64,000 nt of DNA from Rhizobium redzepovicii (GCF_019793435.1 NZ_JAILYH010000006.1:248001-312000), one strand, 5' to 3'. Shown: positions 27,458 through 36,885, counted from the stretch's first letter. Program-made: numbers and translations. Notes: generated by a model from the sequence alone, not told the origin.

Positions 27458-27967
27458 TCAATTCGTCGCTTTTTCGACGGTAATGTCGCCGAATTCGTCG
27501 ATCAGCACGGTCCAACCATCCGGCTCGGCATTGGGCTCGGTTTTCAGATAGATCGTCGCGAACAGCCCCGGTTCCTTGATGATGCCGTTCGAATTTTCGG
27601 GGCGTATATCGGTAACATAAGGCTTCAGGTCGCTGATCTCCTGCAACTCGACGGTAGAAGCGATCGTCGGGCCGGTCTCGGTCTGGGCAATCTGCTGGAG
27701 ATAGACCTTGGAGGTCCTGTCTGCCTGGCGCACGGCAAAGAGCTTGTAGTAGCCGTGGCGCTGCGTGGCCTTTGCCTGCGGGCTGGCAACACTTTCGGCG
27801 CCTGTCGGCGCCCGCTCGACATCAGGTGCGTTGCCGTCATCCTCCCAGTAGCCGGTGCTGGTCGCGAAAATCACCGATGCCGGCAGGATGGCATCCTGCG
27901 CCGGCAAGGCTGCGGCCGACCATCCGATGAGGAAAACCGTGGTCATCAATATCCGTCGCACAGCCAT
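27458..27967 (-). CDS. Exported hypothetical protein
   Basis: A 169-aa protein with a signal peptide (MAVRRILMTTVFLIGWSAAALPAQDA). The mature part is acidic with strand-like segments (KLFAVRQADRTSKVYLQQIAQTE; LFATIYLKTEP) and no family I recognise. It is 4 bp from the NAD kinase stop on the same strand, so it is probably translated from the nadK transcript. A periplasmic location is inferred from the signal peptide only. Confidence 0.75.
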   Translation of the reverse strand: MAVRRILMTTVFLIGWSAAALPAQDAILPASVIFATSTGYWEDDGNAPDVERAPTGAESVASPQAKATQRHGYYKLFAVRQADRTSKVYLQQIAQTETGPTIASTVELQEISDLKPYVTDIRPENSNGIIKEPGLFATIYLKTEPNAEPDGWTVLIDEFGDITVEKATN

Positions 27968-27971
27968 CGTC

Positions 27972-28745
27972 TCAATCCTTGAACTGCTCGGCGAGAATAC
28001 GGTCGGACCAGGAGCGGTCGGGATCGGAAAGGATGCGTGCGGTCATATGCTCCGACTGGGCAATGCGGACATGCAGCACCGATTTGACCTCGGTATTGTC
28101 GGCCACCGCATTCACCGGCCGCTTCACCGGCTCGAGCACATCGATATCGACGGTCACCTTGTTCGGCAGCAGTGCGCCCCGCCAGCGCCGCGGCCGGAAA
28201 GCGCTGACCGGCGTCATGGCGAGCAGCGGCGCCTCCAGCGGCAGGATCGGACCATGGGCGGAAAGATTATAAGCCGTCGATCCGGCAGGGGTCGCGACCA
28301 TCAGCCCGTCGCAGATCAGCTCCTCCAGGCGGACGCGCCCGTCCACCGTCACCCTCAGATTCGCCGCCTGATAGGATTGACGGAAAAGATAGACCTCATT
28401 GATGGCGAGCGCCGTCGAGTTGGTGCCATCGGCGTTGGCCGTCGTCATCTGCAACGGCCGGAAGACGTTTTCGACAGCGACGCAGATACGCTCCTGAAGC
28501 TGTTCGCTGCGATAGTCGTTCATCAGAAAGCCGACCGAGCCGCGGTTCATGCCGTAGACCAGCTTGCCGGAATTCATGGTGTTGTGCAGCGTCTGCAGCA
28601 TGAAACCATCGCCGCCAAGCGCGACGATGACATCGGCATCGTCGGCCGGCACGTCGCCATAGATGCGAATCAACTCCTCGCGCGCGGCGAGCGCCTCCGT
28701 CGTCGGCGAGGCGATAAAGGAAAGAGTCTGAAATGAACGGCCCAT
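27972..28745 (-). CDS. nadK: NAD kinase
   Basis: A 257-aa enzyme phosphorylating NAD to NADP. The GGDG motif is in IVALGGDGFMLQTLH (about 45-60), the conserved NE in ALAINEVYLFRQ, and the glycine-rich GLMVATPAGSTAYNLSAHGPILP (about 150-175). It is shorter than E. coli NadK, as usual for rhizobia. Cytosolic. The downstream exported protein gene follows after 4 bp. Confidence 0.95.
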   Translation of the reverse strand: MGRSFQTLSFIASPTTEALAAREELIRIYGDVPADDADVIVALGGDGFMLQTLHNTMNSGKLVYGMNRGSVGFLMNDYRSEQLQERICVAVENVFRPLQMTTANADGTNSTALAINEVYLFRQSYQAANLRVTVDGRVRLEELICDGLMVATPAGSTAYNLSAHGPILPLEAPLLAMTPVSAFRPRRWRGALLPNKVTVDIDVLEPVKRPVNAVADNTEVKSVLHVRIAQSEHMTARILSDPDRSWSDRILAEQFKD

Positions 28746-28900
28746 GCAATGCCCTTTGTGAAGCTGCTCTAGCTAACGGATAAAGGGCTGGTGCGACAAG
28801 GACGTTTTCTATCGCCAAGCGTTTGAGGGCGGCCGACTTCTCCGCATAGACACGAATTTTTCTTTACAGAATCATAGAATCTGCTAGTTGGGCACCTATT

Positions 28901-28976
<76 letters not shown>

Positions 28977-29087
28977 TTCTTATTCTCCGATACGCTGTCC
29001 CTGGATGAACCCTGGCTGAAGGGTTGCTTCAGCGGCAGTTCAGCCGCTCCGGCGCATTGTCTCCTCATCATCAATGAGGAAGCAGCC

Positions 29088-29423
29088 ATGAAGCTCGCAC
29101 ACATTATTCTCACCGCAACCATTGCCGCCGGTGCGGCTTTCGCATCGCTTGCACCTGCTTCCGCCATGCCGGCCGAACGGCCGGGTGTGACGGCCGCCCA
29201 AGGCGATATCGTCCAAATTCATGATAGCTGGCGGGGCGACCGTTGGCGTGATGACGGTGACTGGCGCGGCGACCGTGGCTGGCGCGACGACCGCAATTGG
29301 CGCCGGTCCGACTGGCGCGACGATGACCGCCGCTGGCGGCGGTGGCGTGCCGAGCGTTGGCAGGAACGCCGCGAGTGGCGCCATCGCGATCGCGCTATCC
29401 CTTTCTGGCTCTATCGCAGCTGA
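29088..29423 (+). CDS. Exported Arg/Trp/Asp-rich low-complexity protein
   Basis: A 111-aa protein with a clear signal peptide (MKLAHIILTATIAAGAAFASLAPASA) and a mature region made of degenerate WRDD/WRGDRWR units (about 48-100), extremely rich in Arg, Asp and Trp. Such short RDW-rich exported proteins are common in rhizobia with no firm function; an envelope-associated, charge-clustered role is a guess. It is followed at once by a strong terminator. Confidence 0.75.
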   Translation: MKLAHIILTATIAAGAAFASLAPASAMPAERPGVTAAQGDIVQIHDSWRGDRWRDDGDWRGDRGWRDDRNWRRSDWRDDDRRWRRWRAERWQERREWRHRDRAIPFWLYRS

Positions 29424-29430
29424 GGGTGAT

Positions 29431-29458
29431 CGGCCCGGAAATCATCCGGGCCGTTTTT
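29431..29458 (+). terminator. Terminator after the RDW-rich gene
   Basis: CGGCCCGGA-AATCA-TCCGGGCCG, a perfect 9-bp stem followed by TTTTT, 8 bp after the stop codon at 29423. It lies at the 3' end of the convergent small ORF as well. Confidence 0.85.
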
Positions 29459-29594
29459 AATGTGTAAGGGGCTCGTTGACGCTCGCCTCGATCCTGCCGC
29501 CATTGCCGGTCTGGCCGGCGCCGGACGGCGACAGTATCGCGATGCTGAGCACGGAGACGACCATGAAGGCGACGACGGCGATCATTATGCGCAT
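29457..29594 (-). CDS. Small single-pass membrane protein, 45 aa
   Basis: ATG at 29594 opens a 45-codon frame: one hydrophobic segment (MIAVVAFMVVSVLSIAIL, residues 4-21) and a polar tail (GQTGNGGRIEASVNEPLTH). GAGGA lies upstream at a slightly long spacing. It is too short for many gene finders. It is convergent with the RDW-rich gene, and its stop overlaps that gene's terminator. I recognise no family; coding status is plausible, not proven. Confidence 0.45.
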   Translation of the reverse strand: MRIMIAVVAFMVVSVLSIAILSPSGAGQTGNGGRIEASVNEPLTH

Positions 29595-29658
29595 AAGCGT
29601 TCAATCCTCGTTCGATTCCGGGATTAACGCTTGATCGCCATCCGCGTTCCTGCCGGAT

Positions 29659-29817
29659 CTATTGCACCGTTCCCGGCGTCGCAGGGCCCGGCGCCGTCGG
29701 CGACAGGGGATCGGGCTGGTGGATCGGATGCGAGGTGTCCACCCATATAATGCTGAGAATGATCCCGACGAAGACCGCGATGAAGAGGATACCGAAAATC
29801 AGCGGTCGAATAGCCAT
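29659..29817 (-). CDS. Small membrane protein with Pro-rich tail
   Basis: The frame encodes MAIRPLIFGILFIAVFVGIILSIIWVD, one strong transmembrane helix, followed by a Pro/Thr-rich tail (PDPLSPTAPGPATPGTVQ). The ATG at 29817 is preceded by AGAAGGA. Longer options in frame start at ATG 29865 or TTG 29904, the latter with GGAGAAG upstream, adding a charged N-terminal extension. No recognised family. The neighbouring 45-aa ORF has the same one-helix design. Confidence 0.5.
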   Translation of the reverse strand: MAIRPLIFGILFIAVFVGIILSIIWVDTSHPIHQPDPLSPTAPGPATPGTVQ

Positions 29818-30019
29818 GACGGGATCGTTCCTTCTTGCTTCCGACCGGTCGTTGCGATCGGTCATCGCCCGATCATAGTGGTCCAGGAGGTCTTTCCAAG
29901 GCAAAATCGAACTTCTCCGGCATCGGTCGAGCCTTGCCCGGCTATCTCAGGCTTGCGTTTTCCCTCTGTCGCACCGGGTTGAACTGTGTCAGGGATGCCT
30001 GAAACAGTTGGGGACGGTC

Positions 30020-30760
30020 ATGAAACGGACGGTTAGAGCATCGGTCGTTGTCGCGGCATTCATCTCGTTCGCCGGAGCCTCTGATAATGCGCGAGCTTTC
30101 GACAAGCCGATAAAAGTGGATGTCGTCGCGTTGCCGAAGGATGAGCTCAATCCCGATGCAAAGCCGAAGATCACCTGCAGCCACTATCCGGCCTTCGTGG
30201 TCAAGGAGGTCGATCTCGGCGAGGTCGGCGCCGAAAAGCTGGCGCTGCTTGCCGCCGATGCGCCTTGTGAGCGCACAAGCGAGCGCGAGCGGGTGATCGC
30301 GGACGATACCGCCGGATATCTCATGGGTGTCAGCGCCGGTTTCGTCTTCTTCCGGGCGGCGGACGGGTGGAACGGCGGGCTGCCCTTCGTCGTCTACGAT
30401 GCGGCGACGGGCGAGCGACTGCTCGACGATTCCCTCGATGGCGACGATTTTGCCGCGATCAGGAGCGGGAAGGGGGAGCTGACACTCGATTTTGGCCGCG
30501 TCTACACCGCTTCCTGCTCGCTCTACCACGAAGGTGCCGACTGCGCGAAAGCGATTGCCGCCGAGACCGGCCTGGCGCCGAAGCAACTGCCGGATTGCGC
30601 CGCGGCCTACAAGGCGGAAATCAAACGCAGCCCCGACCACGCCAGCGAAATCGAGAAACTGCCGAGCGTGGTCGTCTATCCCGTCGAGCTTGCCTATGCG
30701 GCCGGCGATACGACGCGACAGCCGATGGACGGCCCGACCACTTGCAGGACGCCTGACTGA
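30020..30760 (+). CDS. Exported hypothetical protein
   Basis: A 246-aa protein with a signal peptide (MKRTVRASVVVAAFISFAGASDNARA). Four or more cysteines in the mature part (ITCSHYP, APCERTS, TASCSLY, ADCAKA, LPDCAAAY, TTCRTPD) suggest disulphides in the periplasm. No catalytic motif or family recognised. A TTG at 30008 would add four residues; the ATG is preferred. It is convergent with the Inh-domain gene, 7 bp apart. Confidence 0.7.
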   Translation: MKRTVRASVVVAAFISFAGASDNARAFDKPIKVDVVALPKDELNPDAKPKITCSHYPAFVVKEVDLGEVGAEKLALLAADAPCERTSERERVIADDTAGYLMGVSAGFVFFRAADGWNGGLPFVVYDAATGERLLDDSLDGDDFAAIRSGKGELTLDFGRVYTASCSLYHEGADCAKAIAAETGLAPKQLPDCAAAYKAEIKRSPDHASEIEKLPSVVVYPVELAYAAGDTTRQPMDGPTTCRTPD

Positions 30761-30767
30761 GTGGGGA

Positions 30768-31460
30768 TCAGCGACGTACAAGCGAAAGCGGCTTGCCGCC
30801 TTCCTGCTTCGATTTGTCGAAATTGCCGTCGCTGCGCATGTCGAATCCGAGCGACGAGCCGTCACCGCCCATCAGCGTGAGGGCGAAACCCTCGATATGC
30901 CAGACCGCAAGCTTGAGCTTGGCGACATTGGCAGCGCAGTCACCGGAAAGTGACAATGGCGCGTTGCCGTCCGTCCCGACATTGCTGTCGAGCGTTACGC
31001 CGCAAAGCCTTGCTCCGTCCGGCCGCTGCATTGTCCACGTCCCGGCAAGGCTGTCGAAGGTCGGCAGGTGATCGACGCCGTCGGGGGCGGCGGTCAGCAG
31101 GTAAAGCTTGCCGTCTTCCGTCTTCAAGGGAGAGCCCTCCTTTTCGAGGAAACGGGCGAGCACCTTGCGCGTCGGATCGATCAGGATGATGCCGCCATTG
31201 CCGTCGAAATTCCACGCAGAGGCATCCGCGAGTGATGGTAACGGCTTGGTGCAGGCCTCCTGCCCGGAAATCGAATAGCCGCCGATCGCCATGTCGGTTT
31301 CGAGCGTCATCCTGCATCCCGCGCGCCCGTCTTCCGGCGCGACGAGATAGGTCCCTGCCTGTGCTCTGAGGATATCGGGATCGATATCCTGCCCATACGC
31401 CACGCCGCAGAGGAGGAGGGCGGCTGCGCAAGCCGCGAGCGGAAAGACCAAACGGATCAT
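30768..31460 (-). CDS. Exported protein with two AprI/Inh (Omp19-like) domains
   Basis: A 230-aa protein with a signal peptide (MIRLVFPLAACAAALLLCGVAYG). Two repeats follow, each with a W-containing strand and a disulphide pair: repeat 1 about 35-125 (AGTYLVAPEDGRAGCRMTL ... GQEACTKPLP), repeat 2 about 138-225 (AGTWTMQRPDGARLCGVTL ... GDCAANVAKLKLAVW). This is the pattern of the Inh/AprI metalloprotease-inhibitor fold also seen in Brucella Omp19. A protective role against proteases is possible; none is shown here. Confidence 0.78.
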   Translation of the reverse strand: MIRLVFPLAACAAALLLCGVAYGQDIDPDILRAQAGTYLVAPEDGRAGCRMTLETDMAIGGYSISGQEACTKPLPSLADASAWNFDGNGGIILIDPTRKVLARFLEKEGSPLKTEDGKLYLLTAAPDGVDHLPTFDSLAGTWTMQRPDGARLCGVTLDSNVGTDGNAPLSLSGDCAANVAKLKLAVWHIEGFALTLMGGDGSSLGFDMRSDGNFDKSKQEGGKPLSLVRR

Positions 31461-31497
31461 GACAGTCCCCCTTGTCGCCGCTCGTATGCGGATCAGC

Positions 31498-32388
31498 CTA
31501 TGCCTTCAGGTAAAGCCGCGCCGCATAAAGCGCGATCGCCGCCGCATTCGAGACGTTCAGCGATTTGATTGCGCCGGGCATGTCGAGACGGGCAAGTGCG
31601 TTGACGGTTTCCCGCGTCTTCTGGCGAAGCCCCTTGCCCTCGGAGCCGAGCACCAGCGCCACTTTCTCACCCGAAAACGTGCCCTCGAGCGCCGCAGGTC
31701 CTTCCGAATCGAGGCCGATGGTGGAGAAGCCGAGCTTGTGCAGTTCACCGAGCGCATCGGCGAGATTGGTCACCTGTATATAAGGTATCAGTTCCAGCGC
31801 GCCGGAGGCTGATTTGGCGAGCACGCCTGACTCGGTCGGGCTGTGTCTCTGGGTGGTGATGACGGCGCCGGCATTGAACGCGACGGCCGAGCGCATGATC
31901 GCGCCAACATTATGCGGATCGGTGACCTGGTCAAGGACGAGCAGGAGAGGGCTGTCCTTCAGCGCTTCGAGCCGGCGGACCGGCAGCGGCCGTGTTTCCA
32001 GCATGACGCCTTGATGGATCGCCTCGGGGCCGAGCACCTTGTCGATCTCCTGCGGCGAGACGATCTCGAAGGGAATGCCGAGCGTTTCGACGTCGACTTC
32101 GAGCCGCGCCAGCGCGTTCTGCGTCACGAAGAGTTTGATCTTCTTGCGCTCGGGATTGTCGAGGGCGGCGCGCACCGTATGCAGGCCATAGAGATGCACC
32201 TGGTCGGGCGCCAGCGCCGGCGGCTTCCAGTCCTCAGCCCCGCGCCTGCGTTTCTGCGGCTGAGGGGTCGGAATCTCGCCGCGTTCGCGCTTTGCGTCAC
32301 GGTGGGCGCGCCGCAGCGTGGCGTAGTGCGTATCCTTGGCCGATGGGTCTGTCGCGGCCTTGCCGCCAGGTTTTTTGTCTTTGCTCAT
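31498..32388 (-). CDS. rlmB: 23S rRNA (guanosine-2'-O)-methyltransferase RlmB
   Basis: A 296-aa SPOUT (TrmH) enzyme. A basic, disordered N-terminus (1-60) is followed by the substrate-binding domain (VHLYGLHTVRAALDNP) and the knotted catalytic domain with motifs LVLDQVTDPHNVGAIMRSA, VALVLGSEGKGLRQ and SLNVSNAAAIALYAA. It methylates G2251 of 23S rRNA in E. coli. It is divergent from the tRNA-Tyr transcription unit. Confidence 0.93.
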   Translation of the reverse strand: MSKDKKPGGKAATDPSAKDTHYATLRRAHRDAKRERGEIPTPQPQKRRRGAEDWKPPALAPDQVHLYGLHTVRAALDNPERKKIKLFVTQNALARLEVDVETLGIPFEIVSPQEIDKVLGPEAIHQGVMLETRPLPVRRLEALKDSPLLLVLDQVTDPHNVGAIMRSAVAFNAGAVITTQRHSPTESGVLAKSASGALELIPYIQVTNLADALGELHKLGFSTIGLDSEGPAALEGTFSGEKVALVLGSEGKGLRQKTRETVNALARLDMPGAIKSLNVSNAAAIALYAARLYLKA

Positions 32389-32490
32389 GCGGCTTTATAG
32401 CCATGGCGCTCGCCGCCGCATAGGCTTTCTTTCATATGCCGGCTTTCGGTGGCGAATGAAATTTTTCGTGTTTTTTCCGTTGTCATCGTG

Positions 32491-32519
32491 TTGACAGACT
32501 GAAATGCTCCGGTCATATA
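32491..32519 (+). promoter_or_regulatory. Promoter for tRNA-Tyr / tRNA-Gly / tuf
   Basis: A full -35 TTGACA (32491-32496), a 17-nt spacer and CATATA (32514-32519), close to the rhizobial housekeeping consensus CTTGAC-N17-CTATAT. The start point would be about 65 nt before tRNA-Tyr. It is the best sigma-70-like site I saw in the window. Confidence 0.65.
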
Positions 32520-32591
32520 CGCGGCGCAGACGACGGGCGGCATCGCTTCGAAGTCTGACAAACTTGGTCTTCTAGATCCGGACGAAAAACT

Positions 32592-32676
32592 GGAGAGATG
32601 CCCGAGTGGTTAAAGGGGACGGACTGTAAATCCGTTGGCTCAGCCTACGTTGGTTCAAATCCAACTCTCTCCACCA
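32592..32676 (+). tRNA. tRNA-Tyr (GTA)
   Basis: An 85-nt class II tRNA with a long variable arm; starts GGAGAGATGCCCGAGTGGTT, anticodon GTA within GGACTGTAAATCC, TPsiC arm GGTTCAAATCC, encoded CCA. It decodes UAU/UAC. It is followed 24 nt later by tRNA-Gly in the same direction. Confidence 0.97.
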
Positions 32677-32700
32677 TTCGTCATCGGATCGGACCACCCC

Positions 32701-32774
32701 GCGGGTATAGCTCAATGGTAGAGCAGCAGCCTTCCAAGCTGAATACGCGGGTTCGATTCCCGCTACCCGCTCCA
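32701..32774 (+). tRNA. tRNA-Gly (TCC)
   Basis: A 74-nt cloverleaf GCGGGTATAGCTCAATGGTA...GGGTTCGATTCCC with an encoded CCA. Anticodon TCC reads GGA/GGG. It is probably co-transcribed with tRNA-Tyr and possibly with tuf, 346 bp downstream. Confidence 0.97.
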
Positions 32775-33120
32775 GTTCTCCAAAGCTCGTTCATGGGCCC
32801 GATGCTGCCGCGATAATTCCGCGCGTAGATCTTTCGGAACAGGCTGGCGACAGCGGCTCTCGACTGACAGGCGAGGGCGCTCGGCCCCGGGCGCCCGTGC
32901 TTCATCTCCCGCCGTCCACGCGATTTTCTGCAAGGATTTCAGTGATTTTCCCCTGCATTCCGGCGAATCGCCTTGCAGCCGGCGAATTGTCCCCCATATG
33001 CGCTGTCACACCAAGAATGGCGTCTGCAATTAAGTCTTGCGCAATGTCGCCGAAAGCCTTAAACGGCGGCACTAAACCGGTTCGCCGGGGCCCACCATTT
33101 CGTTCACAGGAAGCATTCAA
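32775..33120. promoter_or_regulatory. Leader region before tuf copy 1
   Basis: 346 bp with no convincing ORF between tRNA-Gly and tuf. The end carries AGGAAG before the ATG. A second tuf promoter could lie here, but I found no site as good as the one before tRNA-Tyr. Confidence 0.35.
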
Positions 33121-34296
<1,176 letters not shown>

Positions 34297-34320
34297 TCCT
34301 GGGATTACCCGAAATTCAGG

Positions 34321-34352
34321 AAAAACCCCGCTGGAAACGGCGGGGTTTTTTC
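34321..34352 (+). terminator. tuf copy 1 terminator
   Basis: AAAAACCCCGC paired with GCGGGGTTTTTT around a short loop, 24 bp after the stop. It is a strong bidirectional-looking rho-independent terminator, so genes downstream (small ORF, epimerase) need their own promoters. Confidence 0.88.
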
Positions 34353-34500
34353 GTTTTGATGCCTGTTTGAGGGATTAACAGGTGTTGTAAAAATATCGTT
34401 AAATATGCCCGTCACAGTATTTTGTTCATCTCACATTCAGAAACCAGTTGTGATTGGTTCATTTTAGTCCAGACTCCTTCATGCAAAGAGGAGAGCCCGG

Positions 34501-34635
34501 ATGATTCCAAAGGCCACGTTCGCTGCGACCATATTCGCGATGTATGTTTTCACGATGTTTTTCATCGCTGCAATTCCGCAGGAGGTTGTTCAGGCAGCCG
34601 GAGTGCAGATCGGTGACGTAACCGTCGTTAAGTGA
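34501..34635 (+). CDS. Small membrane protein, 44 aa
   Basis: ATG at 34501 with a strong Shine-Dalgarno GAGGAGA 7 nt upstream opens MIPKATFAATIFAMYVFTMFFIAAIPQEVV and ends VQIGDVTVVK. One transmembrane helix (about 6-24) is followed by a short, probably periplasmic tail. A perfect 10-bp hairpin (34648-34671) follows the stop. No family recognised. The good ribosome-binding site and clean structure make it a credible overlooked small gene, set between tuf and the epimerase gene. Confidence 0.55.
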   Translation: MIPKATFAATIFAMYVFTMFFIAAIPQEVVQAAGVQIGDVTVVK

Positions 34636-34647
34636 CGATTTCAGCAG

Positions 34648-34671
34648 TTCACCGCAGGCGTCTGCGGTGAA
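34648..34671. terminator. Perfect hairpin after the 44-aa ORF
   Basis: TTCACCGCAG-GCGT-CTGCGGTGAA, a 10-bp perfect stem with a 4-nt loop, 12 bp after the small ORF stop. There is no T-run, so it may stabilise the 3' end rather than terminate. Confidence 0.45.
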
Positions 34672-34805
34672 CGGAAATGATCGGCCAGGCGCCCCGGATA
34701 GGCTGCTCCTGGCGACGCGGGGGTGAACCCTTGCAGGACGCTCGCTTGCTCTTCGCGCGGAAGCGTCTAACTATGCCTCCGATTTGATGATGCGGAGGAT
34801 ATTCC

Positions 34806-35699
34806 ATGAAGAAGCGAATTCTGTTTACGGGCGGTTCGGGCAAGGCAGGTCGCCATGCCGTGCCATGGCTCGTCAATGCGGGTTACGAGGTTCACAACCT
34901 CGATCTGGTGCCGCTGGACAGTCCCGGCGTCACCAATCTCATTGCCGACATCACCGATAGCGGTCAGGTCTTCAATGCGTTGTCGATGCACCGGGATTTT
35001 CCCGATCTCGATGCGGGCAGGGGCGTGCAACCCTTCGATGCCGTCGTGCATTTCGCCGCCATCCCGCGCATTCTGATCAAACCCGACAATGAGACTTTCC
35101 GCATCAATACGATGGGCACTTATAATGTCATCGAGGCGGCGGTGAAGCTCGGCATCAGGAAGATTATCGTCGCATCCAGCGAGACGACCTACGGGGTCTG
35201 CTTCGCCGAAGGTCATCGCGATTTCCATCAGTTCCCGCTGGAGGAAGACTACGACGTCAATCCGATGGATTCTTACGGGCTTTCCAAGGTGGTCAACGAA
35301 AAGACGGCGCGTGCCTTTGCCGAGCGTTCGGGGTTCGACATCTATGCGCTGCGCATCGGCAACGTCATCGAGCCGCACGAATATGAGAGGTTTCCCACCT
35401 ATTTCGCCAATCCCGAGATGCGCAAGCGCATTGCCTGGAGCTATATCGACGCCCGCGATCTCGGACAGATCTGCCATCTCTGCATCGAAAAGGACGGTCT
35501 CGGCTATCAGGTCTTCAACGCGGCCAACGACACCGTCTCGGCCAATACGCCGTCGAGGGAGCTTGCCAAGCGATTCTTCCCCAACGTGCCCTTCACCCGG
35601 GAGATCGGCGAATATGAAGGCCTGCTCTCCAACCGCAAGATTCGCGAAGTGCTGGGTTTTAAAGAAGAGCACGATTGGCGGAAATACGTGAAGGTCTGA
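34806..35699 (+). CDS. NAD-dependent epimerase/dehydratase (extended SDR)
   Basis: A 297-aa Rossmann enzyme. The nucleotide-binding motif is TGGSGKAGRHAV (TGxxGxxG); active-site serine region VASSETTYG and YGLSK (YxxxK) are intact. The C-terminal substrate lobe reads QVFNAANDTVSANTPSRELAKRFFPNVPF. It probably acts on a nucleotide sugar or uronate; the substrate cannot be named. It sits between tuf and tRNA-Trp, where many relatives go directly to tRNA-Trp/secE. GGAGGATATTCC precedes the ATG. Confidence 0.85.
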   Translation: MKKRILFTGGSGKAGRHAVPWLVNAGYEVHNLDLVPLDSPGVTNLIADITDSGQVFNALSMHRDFPDLDAGRGVQPFDAVVHFAAIPRILIKPDNETFRINTMGTYNVIEAAVKLGIRKIIVASSETTYGVCFAEGHRDFHQFPLEEDYDVNPMDSYGLSKVVNEKTARAFAERSGFDIYALRIGNVIEPHEYERFPTYFANPEMRKRIAWSYIDARDLGQICHLCIEKDGLGYQVFNAANDTVSANTPSRELAKRFFPNVPFTREIGEYEGLLSNRKIREVLGFKEEHDWRKYVKV

Positions 35700-35866
35700 A
35701 CCCATATCGGTGGCGCGATGAGCAAGCCGATCGCTCGCATATGCGCAGAATGGCTATGAAAAACGAAAATCGTGCTTGCCAATCCGCCGTCGCCGTCTTA
35801 AAGGGAGCGCCATGCTTTTCAGCAGCGATTTGCGGGCCTTGGCCCAGCGCTGAATGAGCGGCATGA

Positions 35867-35942
<76 letters not shown>

Positions 35943-36035
35943 TTTTCCTTGATGCGGGACAGCGCGGACGTGCTCGCGGCATTCCGGCCGGGGATCGATG
36001 GGCGGTGACTAATTTCGTTAAACTTCGGTTTCCCT

Positions 36036-36064
36036 CTTGTCTATTCGGGAATCGGTGTTTATTT
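36036..36064 (+). promoter_or_regulatory. Candidate promoter for secE-nusG
   Basis: CTTGTC (36036-36041), a 17-nt spacer and TTATTT (36059-36064), 5/6 and 4/6 matches to the rhizobial CTTGAC-N17-CTATAT pattern, about 70 bp before the secE start. Moderate support only. Confidence 0.4.
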
Positions 36065-36136
36065 AGGGTTCAACAGACACGCGGTGCGTGGGGCTGATAG
36101 TTTCAGCTTTACGCGCCGTAATTGCGTGGGCAGTCG

Positions 36137-36337
36137 ATGGCATCAAAATCCAATCCGTTTGCGTTTCTGCAGCAGGTTCGCTCCGAGACGTCCAAAGTTA
36201 CATGGCCGTCGCGCCGCGAGACGATGATCTCGACGGTCATGGTGCTTGTGATGGTGGTTTTCGCCGCGCTGTTTTTCTTTGCCGCTGACCAGCTGATCGG
36301 CTGGGCTCTGAGCTTCGTGCTCAATACCGGCAACTGA
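36137..36337 (+). CDS. secE: Preprotein translocase subunit SecE
   Basis: A 66-aa single-span SecE: N-terminal amphipathic region NPFAFLQQVRSETSKVTWPSRRET, the family signature including VTWPSR, then one membrane helix (VMVLVMVVFAALFFFAADQLI). It forms the SecYEG channel with SecY, partly encoded at the right edge. The ATG at 36137 is chosen over TTG 36122. It is 17 bp before nusG. Confidence 0.95.
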   Translation: MASKSNPFAFLQQVRSETSKVTWPSRRETMISTVMVLVMVVFAALFFFAADQLIGWALSFVLNTGN

Positions 36338-36354
36338 TACGGGTGGAGATGAAA

Positions 36355-36885
36355 ATGGCGGCACGTTGGTACATCGTCCACGCATATTCAAATTTTGAAA
36401 AGAAGGTTGCTGAAGACATCGAGAACAAGGCTCGCCAGAAGGGGCTTGAGCACCTGTTCGAGAAAATCCTCGTGCCGACCGAAAAGGTGGTGGAAGTGCG
36501 TCGCGGCCGCAAGGTCGACAGCGAGCGCAAGTTCTTCCCGGGCTATGTCATGGTTCGCGCCAATCTGACGGATGAAGCCTACCATCTGATCAAGAATACG
36601 CCGAAGGTCACAGGCTTCCTCGGCTCCGATAATAAGCCCGTTCCGATTCCGGATCATGAAGCCGAGCGCATTCTCGGCCAGGTCCAGGAAGGTGTCGAGC
36701 GGCCGAAGGCCTCCATTACCTTCGAGATCGGCGAGCAGGTTCGCGTTTCCGACGGCCCGTTCGCGTCGTTCAACGGCACGGTTCAGGATGTGGACGAAGA
36801 GCGTTCGCGCCTGAAGGTTGAAGTGTCGATCTTCGGCCGCGCAACGCCGGTCGAGTTGGAATACGCTCAGGTCGAGAAGGTCTGA
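36355..36885 (+). CDS. nusG: Transcription termination/antitermination factor NusG
   Basis: A 176-aa protein with an NGN domain (RWYIVHAYSNFEKKVAEDIE; FFPGYVMVRANL) and C-terminal KOW domain (GEQVRVSDGPFASFNGTVQDVD). It binds RNA polymerase clamp and couples to Rho or S10. The start at 36355 (MAARWY) has GGTGGAG at good spacing; an in-frame GTG at 36343 and ATG at 36349 are alternatives. It is in the usual position between secE and rplK. Confidence 0.96.
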   Translation: MAARWYIVHAYSNFEKKVAEDIENKARQKGLEHLFEKILVPTEKVVEVRRGRKVDSERKFFPGYVMVRANLTDEAYHLIKNTPKVTGFLGSDNKPVPIPDHEAERILGQVQEGVERPKASITFEIGEQVRVSDGPFASFNGTVQDVDEERSRLKVEVSIFGRATPVELEYAQVEKV

